64,000 nucleotides of DNA from Rhodococcus sp. SMB37 (GTDB lineage: Bacteria; Actinomycetota; Actinomycetes; Mycobacteriales; Mycobacteriaceae), in NCBI RefSeq assembly GCF_004345605.1, contig NZ_SLVY01000007.1, forward strand, positions 124,001-188,000, written 5' to 3'. Shown here piece after piece: positions 8,741 to 16,310 of this stretch. The notes beneath the pieces were generated by a model. That model saw nothing but the letters and a program-made list of their open reading frames with translations. It did not search any database and was not told the DNA's origin. Positions within the stretch are counted from its first letter, which is position 1. The number at the start of each line of letters is the position of its first letter. A program made the translations under genes and the position numbers.

Positions 8741-9313
8741 GTGCGCACACTGACCTATTACGTTGCGACGACGCTCGACGGATTCATCGCCGACCCCTCG
8801 GGCGGCTTCGAATTCTTCCCCGTCGAGGGCGATCACATGTATCACCTGATGGAGGAGTACCCCGAGACGCTGCCGGTGCACGTTCGCGACCAGCTCGCAG
8901 TCACCTCACCGGGCAAGCATTTCGACGCGGTCGTGATGGGTCGACGCACATGGGAGCCCTCACTGAGCGTCGGCCTCACCAGCGCATATCCACATCTTCA
9001 GCAGTACGTCTTCTCGAAGACGCTGACGCAGGCACCGGACGACACCGTCACCCTCGTGGCGACCGATCCACTCGAATACGTCCGCGACCTGAAGAAGCAG
9101 GACGGCAGGGGAATCTGGTTGTGCGGTGGCGCGACACTCGCGGGTGAGCTGCTCCCCGAGATCGACGAGCTCGTTCTCAAGGTCAACCCGATCATCGCCG
9201 GCAACGGTATTCCCTTGTTCCGAACCGGATTCGAGCCGCACTACTTCGAGCTGTCGGAAAGCCGCGTGTTCGACAGCGGCGTCGTCATCAATCACCTCTC
9301 GGCAAAGCGATGA
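8741..9313 (+). CDS. Dihydrofolate reductase-family protein (RibD_C fold)
   Basis: 190 aa from GTG 8741, preceded by GAGGAGGG (8729-8736). The opening MRTLTYYVATTLDGFIADPSG and the motifs VVMGRRTWEP and GIWLCGGATLAGELL are typical of the YwjB/YyaP-like branch of the DHFR/RibD_C superfamily. The GG pair precedes the NADPH-binding helix. Substrate unknown. It is one of two related reductase genes in a row, separated from the RibD-like gene by 112 nt with no recognisable hairpin. Confidence 0.75.
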   Translation: MRTLTYYVATTLDGFIADPSGGFEFFPVEGDHMYHLMEEYPETLPVHVRDQLAVTSPGKHFDAVVMGRRTWEPSLSVGLTSAYPHLQQYVFSKTLTQAPDDTVTLVATDPLEYVRDLKKQDGRGIWLCGGATLAGELLPEIDELVLKVNPIIAGNGIPLFRTGFEPHYFELSESRVFDSGVVINHLSAKR

Positions 9314-9346
9314 CTCCGGACACGGCGATTCGCAGAGGTGACACCG

Positions 9347-9841
9347 ATGCTCCATGATCACGATGTCGTCGAGGGCACCGATCTCTCCGACGCACTGCTC
9401 GACGAGCTGGGCACCCTCGCATCCGACCGCAATCTCACCATCGGGTGCGCCGAATCACTCACGGCGGGCACCCTGGCGGCGCGGCTCGGGGCAGCGGAAG
9501 GCAGTTCCGAATGGTTCCGTGGCGCGATCGTGGCATATTCGCGCTCCGTCAAGCACGGCTTGCTCGAGGTGCCCGAGGGCCCGGTCGTCTGTGAGTCGGC
9601 GGCACGTGCGATGGCCGTGTCGACAGCCGGTCTCCTCGCCGCCGATATCGTCGTCGCCGTCACCGGTGCCGGCGGCCCCGGCCCGCAGGATGGACGACCG
9701 CGCGGCACGGTGTGCTTCGCGACGACCGGGCCGCGCGGAACACACTCCGAAGAAAGGCTTTTCGATGGAGATCCGGAAGATGTGTTGGCGCAGACGGTAC
9801 GCCACGCACTACGGTTGCTGATCGAGGAGATCTCCACCTGA
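9347..9841 (+). CDS. CinA C-terminal domain protein (nicotinamide-nucleotide amidase, PncC-like)
   Basis: 164 aa from ATG 9347 (MLHDHDVVEG); AGAGG lies a few nt upstream. A GTG at 9338 would add three residues and would consume the ribosome site. Family motifs are GCAESLTAGTLAARLGAAEGSS, FRGAIVAYSRSVKHGLLEV and VTGAGGPGPQDGRPRGTVCFA. Stand-alone domains of this kind deamidate nicotinamide mononucleotide in NAD recycling. The N-terminal MocF-like domain of full CinA is missing, as in PncC. The position in the genome gives no extra hint. Confidence 0.78.
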   Translation: MLHDHDVVEGTDLSDALLDELGTLASDRNLTIGCAESLTAGTLAARLGAAEGSSEWFRGAIVAYSRSVKHGLLEVPEGPVVCESAARAMAVSTAGLLAADIVVAVTGAGGPGPQDGRPRGTVCFATTGPRGTHSEERLFDGDPEDVLAQTVRHALRLLIEEIST

Positions 9842-9922
9842 CCCGGGGCGAGCAGACCTACTCCGGGAGCAGAGGCGAAAACCAGGTGCACGTGCCGGCG
9901 CCCGTCGCCTACCCTGCACAGT

Positions 9923-10411
9923 ATGCGCGTCGTATTCACGAAGGGCCCCGGCACAAGCTACGAGATAGCCGTGCACCGTAAGGTCGGCGCGGCGCTCGCT
10001 CCTCGCAACGGTCCCGGCGGACATCCCTATCTCCCCCACGATCTACTGCACCTTCTCGTCGAGGTGGAGGCGAACATTCCGCTCGGGGTGTTCGGGCAGC
10101 TCGCCGCCGGCGACAACGGCCTGTTCTGGCCCGCCGACCCCACCGAACGCACCAAGGCCGCCCGCCGTCGAAAGACGAAGGGAACCAAGGTGTCCGATCA
10201 GGCGAAAGCTGACATGGCCCGCTCCGAGGAGTTGGTCGGGATGTCGCTACCCGTCTGGGAGTACCGGCGCGGCCACGCGCGGGAACTGCCGCCGTCGATG
10301 TCAGCAGACGCAGTTCCCCCGCTGGTCGGGCGCATCGTCGACCGATTCGACGATTATGCAGACCGCTGGCACGCCCTGCCGGTCGGCGAATCGCTCACCG
10401 TGACGTGGTGA
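9923..10411 (+). CDS. Conserved hypothetical protein
   Basis: 162 aa, not recognised. The protein has no signal peptide or membrane helix. It contains a basic linker (RTKAARRRKTKGTKVS, about 73-90) between two globular-looking parts and a C-terminal amphipathic helix (LVGRIVDRFDDYADRWHAL). Codon use is ordinary for the window. It starts 81 nt after the CinA-domain gene and is convergent with the acyl-CoA dehydrogenase gene (19 nt). A nucleic-acid-binding role suggested by the basic linker would be guesswork. Confidence 0.6.
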   Translation: MRVVFTKGPGTSYEIAVHRKVGAALAPRNGPGGHPYLPHDLLHLLVEVEANIPLGVFGQLAAGDNGLFWPADPTERTKAARRRKTKGTKVSDQAKADMARSEELVGMSLPVWEYRRGHARELPPSMSADAVPPLVGRIVDRFDDYADRWHALPVGESLTVTW

Positions 10412-10430
10412 TACCGACTACGAGGCCGGG

Positions 10431-12230
10431 TCAGAACGCGGCCGGCGAGACATCGAGGGTCGTACGGTCCAGGCTCGAGAGCAGATCGAACTGCGGACCC
10501 GCCTTCGGCAGCTCGAAACGGTAGAAGTATCGCGCAGCCGCGCGCTTGCCATCGAAGAAGTCGCCCTCCCGATCGCCCACGGCCAGCAGCTGCTCGAGCC
10601 AGATCCACGCCACCACGGTATGACCCACCGCTTCGAGATACACCGTCGAATTTGCCAGCGCCACTGCAGGATCCCCGTTCGACCACAACGCTGCGGTTGT
10701 CGCGGCGACACGTTCGGTGGCGGCACGCAACTGCTGCGCGTACTCGGCCACCTCGCCGCCGGCGGCGAGGGCCTTCTCCACGGTGGCAGAGATGGTCTCG
10801 CCGAGCAGCAGCAGTCCGGCACCGCCCTGCATGACGACCTTGCGCCCCAGCAGGTCCATACCCTGGATGCCGTGGGTGCCCTCGTGAATGGGGTTGAGCC
10901 GGTTGTCGCGGTAATACTGCTCGACATCGAATTCGCGGGTGTAACCGTAGCCACCGAGAACCTGGATCGCGAGGCTGTTGGCCTCGAGGCACCACTGCGA
11001 CGGCCAGGACTTCGCGATCGGAGTGAGAACATCGAGGAGCAACCCGGCCCTGGCGCGCACGTCGTCGTCTGCCGCGGTGTTCTGTTCGTCGACGAGCTTC
11101 GAACAGTACAGCCCCAGGGCGAGAGCACCTTCGACGTAGGACTTCTGCGCGAGCAGCATCCGCCGGATGTCAGTGTGCTCGATGAGCGGAACCTGCGGCG
11201 ATGCAGGGTCTTTTGCCCCGAGCGGCCTCCCCTGGGTGCGAGTGCGCGCGTAGTCGAGCGACTGCAGGTAACCCGCGTAGCCCAGCGAGGTCGCGAGGAA
11301 CCCGACGCCGATACGCGCCTCGTTCATCATGTGGAACATGTACCGCAGGCCCTTGTGGGGTTCGCCGAGGAGGTAACCGACAGCGCCCGCTTCCCCGCCC
11401 GGCGTAAAGGCACCTTCACCGAGGTTGAGCAGGGTGTTGGTGGTGCCACGGTTGCCCATCTTGTGGTTGAGACCCACCAGCGCAACATCGTTGCGGTCGC
11501 CCAGCGTGCCGTCGTCGTCGACCAGGAACTTCGGCACGATGAACAGCGAGATGCCCTTGACCCCCGCGGGGCCGCCGGGAATCTTCGCGAGCACCAGGTG
11601 GACGATGTTCTCGGTGAGTTCGTGGTCTCCGCCGGAGATCCACATCTTGGTACCGGTGATCCGGTAGGTGCCGTCGGCGGCCGGGACCGCCTTGGTGGTG
11701 ATGTCGGCGAGCGACGACCCCGCTTGCGGCTCGGACAGGCACATCGTGCCGAAGAATCGGCCTTCGAGCATTGCCGGGACGAACTTCTCGATCTGCGCCT
11801 CGCTACCGTGCGTGACGAGCAGGCTCGCGTTGGCGGCGGTGAGGAACGGGTACGACGACGTTCCGGCGTTGGCGGCCTGGAACCATGCCATCGACGCACG
11901 CAGCAGCGTCATGGGCAGCTGCATTCCCCCGAGGGACTCGTCGAAGCCGCCGGCGATGAGCCCGGCCTTGGCGAACAGGTCCAGCGCGGCCTTGACCTCG
12001 GGGATGATCTCGACGCGTCCGTCTTCCCCGATCCGCGGCTCCTGAGCATCGGCCTTCTTATTGTGCGTCGCGAAATGCTTGGAAGCGAGATCGGCGCTCA
12101 GGTCGAGGACGGCGTCGAACGTGTCGCGTGAATGCTCGGCGAAACGCTCCCGCGACGTCAGCGATTCGACATCGAGCCAGTCGTAGAGCAGGAAGTCGAG
12201 GTCGCGACGGGACAGGACGGGAGCGGGCAC
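10431..12230 (-). CDS. Acyl-CoA dehydrogenase, FadE5-like with C-terminal extension domain
   Basis: FAD-dependent alpha,beta-dehydrogenation of acyl-CoA in beta-oxidation. 599 aa, larger than ordinary acyl-CoA dehydrogenases (about 390 aa), matching the FadE5/AcdA-like class with an extra C-terminal domain. Motifs are MCLSEPQAGSSLADITTK, ITGTKMWISGG, GYGYTREFDVEQYYRD and RLNPIHEGTHGIQGMDLLGR, the last with the probable catalytic Glu. The GTG start at 12230 is chosen because AAAGGA lies 6 nt upstream and the preceding residues do not look like the family. The region upstream carries the palindrome listed at 12256-12269. Confidence 0.85.
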   Translation of the reverse strand: MPAPVLSRRDLDFLLYDWLDVESLTSRERFAEHSRDTFDAVLDLSADLASKHFATHNKKADAQEPRIGEDGRVEIIPEVKAALDLFAKAGLIAGGFDESLGGMQLPMTLLRASMAWFQAANAGTSSYPFLTAANASLLVTHGSEAQIEKFVPAMLEGRFFGTMCLSEPQAGSSLADITTKAVPAADGTYRITGTKMWISGGDHELTENIVHLVLAKIPGGPAGVKGISLFIVPKFLVDDDGTLGDRNDVALVGLNHKMGNRGTTNTLLNLGEGAFTPGGEAGAVGYLLGEPHKGLRYMFHMMNEARIGVGFLATSLGYAGYLQSLDYARTRTQGRPLGAKDPASPQVPLIEHTDIRRMLLAQKSYVEGALALGLYCSKLVDEQNTAADDDVRARAGLLLDVLTPIAKSWPSQWCLEANSLAIQVLGGYGYTREFDVEQYYRDNRLNPIHEGTHGIQGMDLLGRKVVMQGGAGLLLLGETISATVEKALAAGGEVAEYAQQLRAATERVAATTAALWSNGDPAVALANSTVYLEAVGHTVVAWIWLEQLLAVGDREGDFFDGKRAAARYFYRFELPKAGPQFDLLSSLDRTTLDVSPAAF

Positions 12231-12255
12231 GGACGATCCTTTCGGAGGGACACGA

Positions 12256-12269
12256 TGTTCTCGAGAACA
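12256..12269. promoter_or_regulatory. Perfect 14-bp palindrome, candidate operator
   Basis: TGTTCTCGAGAACA is a perfect dyad located 26 nt upstream of the acyl-CoA dehydrogenase start and 74 nt upstream of the divergent SRPBCC gene. It is well placed to block transcription of the dehydrogenase. It has GTTC-N4-GAAC polarity, the reverse of a LexA box. The cognate regulator is unknown; TetR-type FadE regulators are a plausible class. Confidence 0.45.
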
Positions 12270-12343
12270 AACCCAGTAGACCAACGAGAGATGCATGATG
12301 TCCAGCGAGAGCAACGTTCCTTCGAGACGCGATACAGGACCTT

Positions 12344-12829
12344 ATGAGCAACGAGATCGTGGTCGAGCACGAGTCGATCGTCGATGCACCGAATACGGTG
12401 GTGTGGGCGCGCGTCACGAGCGCCGACGGCATCAACGACGAGCTCGCGCCGGTACTCGCAATGCGTATGCCCCGGTGGGCACACACCCTCACCGAGGACA
12501 CCGTCCCCATCGGGCAACCGCTCGCCCGGGTCCCTCTGCTCCTGTTCGGCGTGCTGCCGGTGGACTACGACCACCTGTCCATCGCTGCACTCGAACCCGG
12601 ACGTCGCTTCCACGAGAAATCGACGATGCTCCTCATGCGGCGCTGGGAGCACGAACGCACCCTCGATCCGCTCGCGGCAGACCGCACGAGGGTCCACGAT
12701 CGGCTCACATTCGAGCTGCGCGGGCCATTGTCGCGGATTCCTGGTGCGGATGAGCTCGCGCGCCGCATCGTCGGCGCCCTGTTCGCGCACAGGCATCGAC
12801 GGCTGGCTCGGTTCTACGAAAGGTCCTGA
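12344..12829 (+). CDS. SRPBCC-like hypothetical protein
   Basis: 161 aa. The opening NEIVVEHESIVDAPNTVVWARVTSADGIND resembles the first strand and helix of START/SRPBCC (polyketide cyclase-like) proteins, which enclose a hydrophobic ligand cavity. A central LLLFGVLPVDYDHLSIAALEPGRRF and the C-terminal helix RRIVGALFAHRHRRLARFYE also fit. No catalytic function can be read. It is divergent from the acyl-CoA dehydrogenase gene across a 113-nt region with one palindrome, and convergent with the methyltransferase gene (3 nt). Confidence 0.65.
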   Translation: MSNEIVVEHESIVDAPNTVVWARVTSADGINDELAPVLAMRMPRWAHTLTEDTVPIGQPLARVPLLLFGVLPVDYDHLSIAALEPGRRFHEKSTMLLMRRWEHERTLDPLAADRTRVHDRLTFELRGPLSRIPGADELARRIVGALFAHRHRRLARFYERS

Positions 12830-12832
12830 TCC

Positions 12833-13474
12833 TTACACCGCTCGCCGGCGTGCGGTGATGGCGCCGTGCGGCCTGTGACCAGTCGCCGATCGCGTGTGCG
12901 CTTCGGTCACCTCGAAGCCGGCCCCGAAGAGTTCCCTACCGAGCTCGTCGACCGACCATCGATACGCCGTGGTCACGGCATGGTCGAACGGCTCGACGGC
13001 CGGTCCTTCGAAGAAGCCCACCAACAATCCTCCGCCCGGGCGAATGACGCGCGCAAACTCTGCGAGCGGAGTCCCGATGTCCGACGGATCGTGGTGAATG
13101 AGCGTGTACCACGACAACACACCGCCCAGTGACCCTGTCGCGGCGCCCAATTCCTCGAAGCGTCCGGTGTCGAACGAGAGTTCCGGATACCGGCTGCGAG
13201 CCAGTTCGACGAACTCGGGCACCAGATCGATCCCTCTCACGGCCAGTCCGCACCGGGCCAAGAAGTCCGTCCACTGCCCCGGACCGCACCCGGCGTCGAG
13301 CACGGGGCCCGCCAGCGAGGTAGCCCAGCTGCACACCAGGGCACGGTCGGATGGGTGAGTCGAGGTCATGGTGCCGAAGAGATCGACGTACTCCTGCGAT
13401 CTCGCCGAGTACGACTCCCGGACCGAGTTCGATTCCCGGACAGTATGGGCCGGTCGGCCGCACGCGCTCTCCAT
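12833..13474 (-). CDS. Class I SAM-dependent methyltransferase
   Basis: 213 aa. The SAM-binding motif I is VLDAGCGPGQWTDFLARCG, followed by the acidic end of strand 2 (VRGIDLVPEF). The post-I region GGVLSWYTLIHHDP and RVIRPGGGLLVGFFEG complete a Methyltransf_11/25 fold. Substrate unknown. The start at 13474 gives a short N-terminal extension with a repeated Arg-Glu-Ser pattern (VRESNSVRESYSARSQEY); a start nearer to TMTSTHPSD is possible. The gene is transcribed away from the small secreted-protein gene. Confidence 0.78.
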   Translation of the reverse strand: MESACGRPAHTVRESNSVRESYSARSQEYVDLFGTMTSTHPSDRALVCSWATSLAGPVLDAGCGPGQWTDFLARCGLAVRGIDLVPEFVELARSRYPELSFDTGRFEELGAATGSLGGVLSWYTLIHHDPSDIGTPLAEFARVIRPGGGLLVGFFEGPAVEPFDHAVTTAYRWSVDELGRELFGAGFEVTEAHTRSATGHRPHGAITARRRAV

Positions 13475-13517
13475 ACCGTCGATGATCGCCTATCGGATGG
13501 ACACCGGGTGCAGCGAT

Positions 13518-13534
13518 CCCACCCCTGGGGTGGG
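13518..13534. promoter_or_regulatory. GC-rich perfect palindrome in divergent promoter region
   Basis: CCCACCCC-T-GGGGTGGG, two perfect 8-bp arms around one central base. It lies between the divergent methyltransferase (start 13474) and secreted-protein (start 13602) genes. Operator candidate with no identified protein. Confidence 0.35.
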
Positions 13535-13601
13535 TTCGACCGAGACCGCCCCAGGCGCAGTCTTGTATCAGGCACCACATATACCGGCCGAGGAGAATCG
13601 A

Positions 13602-13907
13602 ATGTCCCATCACCACAAAGCTTTCGCCGCCGCTCTGATGATCGCAGCAGTCGCGCTCGGCGGGGCCGCCACCGCCTCTGCAGAACCGAAGGTCGATCCG
13701 GTCAACGGCCCAGGGAAGGGCTGCCCGATCGTGCACGAGGACGACAACGGCAACGTCGTGAGTGTCGAGTACGCCTCACCCGGCACCCGGAACGGTGTCC
13801 TCGTGTGCGGCAGCGACGGCGAGTGGAGCTTCGGCCGGACCGCCGGCAACACCGGCGCGATTCAGGGCGGCATCACCACCAACGGACTTGCGACCGCGGC
13901 CTACTGA
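13602..13907 (+). CDS. Small secreted protein
   Basis: 101 aa from ATG 13602, with AGGAGA about 5 nt upstream. Classical signal peptide: AFAAALMIAAVALGGAATASA, with likely cleavage before EPKVDPVNG. The mature protein (about 75 aa) has two cysteines (GKGCPIV and VLVCGSDG) that could form one disulfide. It ends in a Gly/Thr/Asn-rich segment. No family recognised. It stands alone and is followed by a strong bidirectional terminator. Confidence 0.72.
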   Translation: MSHHHKAFAAALMIAAVALGGAATASAEPKVDPVNGPGKGCPIVHEDDNGNVVSVEYASPGTRNGVLVCGSDGEWSFGRTAGNTGAIQGGITTNGLATAAY

Positions 13908-13948
13908 TCACTCCGCTGCCTGCGACTCCCTGAGCCACAGGCAATGCA

Positions 13949-13984
13949 CGCAGGCCCCGCATCGCCATGGATGCGGGGCCTGCG
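13949..13984. terminator. Bidirectional terminator
   Basis: 15-bp perfect stem, arms 13949-13963 and 13970-13984, with the 6-nt loop GCCATG. It lies between the convergent secreted-protein and FKBP genes. GC-rich with no U-run. Confidence 0.8.
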
Positions 13985-14014
13985 AACGTGATCTGGGTCA
14001 GCGCACTGCGCTGA

Positions 14015-14737
14015 TCAGTTGGTGCCCATCAGGTCGATGACGAACACCAAGGTCTTGCCGCCGAGCGGATGCCCGGAACCAGCCGGACCGTAAGCGAGCT
14101 CCGGCGGCACCGTCAGCTTGCGACGTCCGCCGACCTTCATGCCGGGGATGCCCTGCTGCCAGCCCGGGATCAGGCGGGCGAGCGGGAATGCAACCGACTG
14201 GCCGCGGCTCCACGACGAGTCGAACTCGTCGCCCGTGTCGAACTCGACGCCCTTGTAGTGCACGTCGACAGTGGCACCGGGCTGGGCCTCGGCACCGTCG
14301 CCGATTTCGATGTCCTCGACGACCAGCTCCGTCGGGGCCGGGCCTTCGGGCTTCTCGATCACCGGCGGCTCCGGAGGCACCTGGACGCCGAGCAGGTCGA
14401 TGATGAACACCAGGGTCTTGCCGGACAGCTGGTGCCCCGATCCTGCCGGACCGTAGGCGAGCTCCGGCGGAATCGTCAGCTGGCGGCGCCCGCCGACCTT
14501 CATGCCGGGGATGCCTTCCTGCCAACCGGCGATCAGGCCGGCGAGCGGGAAGCGGATCGACTCACCGCGGCTCCACGACGAATCGAACTCTTCGCCCGTG
14601 TCGTACTCGACGCCCACGTAGTGGACGTCGACGATTGCACCCGCAACAGCCTCTGCCCCGTCGCCGACGGTGATGTCCTTGACCACCAGCTCGGTGGGGG
14701 CCGGCCCCTCCTGGAATTCGATCTCCGGTTTGGTCAT
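14015..14737 (-). CDS. Tandem two-domain FKBP-type peptidyl-prolyl isomerase
   Basis: 240 aa made of two FKBP domains (about 1-118 and 125-240) joined by a Pro-rich linker (VQVPPEPPVIEKPEGP). Each repeats the block EGPAPTELVV, VDVHY.GVE.DTG.EFDSSWSRG, GW..GIPGMKVGGRR.LT.PPELAYGPAGSG and GKTLVF.IDL, with the active-site aromatic and Asp residues present in both. It speeds proline isomerisation during folding. There is no signal peptide, so it is cytoplasmic. Most actinobacterial FKBPs of this type have one domain; the two halves are so alike that an internal duplication is evident. It lies 54 nt downstream of the citrate synthase gene and is probably co-transcribed with it. Confidence 0.88.
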   Translation of the reverse strand: MTKPEIEFQEGPAPTELVVKDITVGDGAEAVAGAIVDVHYVGVEYDTGEEFDSSWSRGESIRFPLAGLIAGWQEGIPGMKVGGRRQLTIPPELAYGPAGSGHQLSGKTLVFIIDLLGVQVPPEPPVIEKPEGPAPTELVVEDIEIGDGAEAQPGATVDVHYKGVEFDTGDEFDSSWSRGQSVAFPLARLIPGWQQGIPGMKVGGRRKLTVPPELAYGPAGSGHPLGGKTLVFVIDLMGTN

Positions 14738-14791
14738 AGGTCCAGCTCCCTCGTCGAACGGTCGATCGTCGAACTCATGGTCGATCGCACG

Positions 14792-16090
14792 TCAGCGTGC
14801 GTCGAGTCCCTTGTAGTCGCGCTCGGTGTACCCGGTGTAGATCTGACGCGGACGGCCGATCTTCAGGGTCGGATCCGAGTGCATCTCACGCCAGTGCGCG
14901 ATCCAACCCGGCAGACGCCCCAGTGCGAACAGCACGGTGAACATGCGGTCCGGGAAGCCCATCGCCCGGTAGATCAGACCGGTGTAGAAGTCGACGTTCG
15001 GGTACAGCTTGCGCTCGATGAAGTACTCGTCGGTCAGTGCGGCTTCCTCGAGCTTCATGGCGATCTCGAGCAGTTCGTCGCCGGCGCCGAGCTTGTTGAG
15101 GATCTTGTCCGCGGTCTTCTTCACGATCGCAGCACGCGGATCGTAGTTGCGGTAGACGCGGTGCCCGAAGCCCATGAGCTTCACGCCGTCTTCCTTGTTC
15201 TTGACCTTGCGGACGAACTCCGTGACGTCGCCGCCGGACTTCTGGATCTCGTCGAGCATCTCGAGGACGGCCTGGTTGGCGCCACCGTGCAGCGGACCCC
15301 ACAGGGCATTGATGCCACCGGAGATCGACGTGAACAGGTTCGCATCCGACGAACCCACCAGACGCACCGTCGACGTCGAGCAGTTCTGCTCGTGATCGGC
15401 GTGCAGGATCAGCAGCATCTCGAGAGCCTGCGCGACCTCGGGGTCGATCTGGTACGGCTCGGCCGGGAAACCGAACGTCATGCGCATGAAGTTCTCGACC
15501 AGCGACAGCGAGTTGTCCGGGTACAGGAACGGCTGGCCGACCGACTTCTTGTAGGCGTAGGCCGCGATCGTCGGCAGCTTGGCCATCAAGCGGATCGTGG
15601 AGAGCTCGACCTGCTCCGGATCGTCGGGGTCGAGCGCGTCCTGGTAGTACGCGGACAGTGCATTGACGGCGCTGGAGACGACGGGCATCGGGTGCGCGTT
15701 GCGCGGGAAACCATCGAAGAAGCGCTTGAGATCCTCGTGCAGCAGCGTGTGCCGACGGATCTGATCGGTGAAGACGTCCAGCTGCTCGGTGGTCGGTAAC
15801 TCACCGTAGATCAGCAGGTAACTGACCTCGATGAACGTCGACTTCTCCGCGAGCTGCTCGATGGGGTATCCGCGGTAGCGCAGGATTCCCTTCTCGCCAT
15901 CGATGTATGTGATCGCCGACTTGGTGGAGGCGGTGTTGACGAATCCGGGATCCAGGGTGGTGTACCCCGTGTCCGCAAGGAGCTTGCCGAGCTCGATGCC
16001 GTCATTGCCTTCCGTCGCCTTGGCGATAGCCATTGTGTGCTCGCCACCGGGGTAGCTGAGGGTGGGCTGTGTGTCATTCTCAGCGGGCAC
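14792..16090 (-). CDS. gltA: Citrate synthase (type II, GltA)
   Basis: Condenses oxaloacetate and acetyl-CoA at the entry of the TCA cycle. 432 aa, the usual hexameric-type length. Motifs are HEQNCSTSTVRLVGSSDANL (substrate His), INALWGPLHGGANQAV (active-site His), LMGFGHRVYRNYDPRA and PNVDFYTGLIYRAMGFP (catalytic Asp), ending in the family tail ERDYKGLDAR. The GTG start at 16090 has a GAGAGG about 8 nt upstream. It resembles M. tuberculosis gltA2. The upstream 220-nt region holds palindromes that could be regulator sites. Confidence 0.92.
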   Translation of the reverse strand: MPAENDTQPTLSYPGGEHTMAIAKATEGNDGIELGKLLADTGYTTLDPGFVNTASTKSAITYIDGEKGILRYRGYPIEQLAEKSTFIEVSYLLIYGELPTTEQLDVFTDQIRRHTLLHEDLKRFFDGFPRNAHPMPVVSSAVNALSAYYQDALDPDDPEQVELSTIRLMAKLPTIAAYAYKKSVGQPFLYPDNSLSLVENFMRMTFGFPAEPYQIDPEVAQALEMLLILHADHEQNCSTSTVRLVGSSDANLFTSISGGINALWGPLHGGANQAVLEMLDEIQKSGGDVTEFVRKVKNKEDGVKLMGFGHRVYRNYDPRAAIVKKTADKILNKLGAGDELLEIAMKLEEAALTDEYFIERKLYPNVDFYTGLIYRAMGFPDRMFTVLFALGRLPGWIAHWREMHSDPTLKIGRPRQIYTGYTERDYKGLDAR

Positions 16091-16142
16091 GAAGGATCCC
16101 TCTCAAGCTCAGACCTACCAGAAACTTCCGAACATTCACGTA

Positions 16143-16213
16143 GAACCTAACGGTTCCGTGGCCGCAGCGCGGAGGCAGGGTCGGTCGAAAGTCCCCGAAC
16201 GGTGTGTCACACC
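16143..16213. promoter_or_regulatory. gltA upstream region with two inverted repeats
   Basis: GAACC-TAAC-GGTTC at 16143-16156 and the perfect dyad GGTGTGTCACACC at 16201-16213 lie about 55 and 110 nt upstream of the citrate synthase start. Both are placed like operators. The second resembles half of a CRP/GlxR site but lacks the 6-nt spacer, so the regulator is open. The 220 nt between the aldose epimerase stop and gltA hold no gene. Confidence 0.35.
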
Positions 16214-16310
16214 TACCGTCCACGGGCGCTCGACTGCGCCCTCCGAACCCTCGGCGGGACGTTGATGCACGCCGCTCACCAGCATCGATCGTACGTGATG
16301 TGAGGCAGAC

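Noticed and set aside
10620-12131. A 503-codon plus-strand open frame
   Set aside because: Antisense to the acyl-CoA dehydrogenase gene; no ribosome site or recognisable domain.
12256-12269. SOS/LexA box
   Set aside because: A mycobacterial LexA box needs GAAC-N4-GTTC; this palindrome has GTTC-N4-GAAC.
14069-15799. A 576-codon plus-strand open frame opposite FKBP and citrate synthase
   Set aside because: Shadow of two clear minus-strand genes; composition (Arg/His/Asp-rich, no family) is typical for antisense frames in GC-rich DNA.
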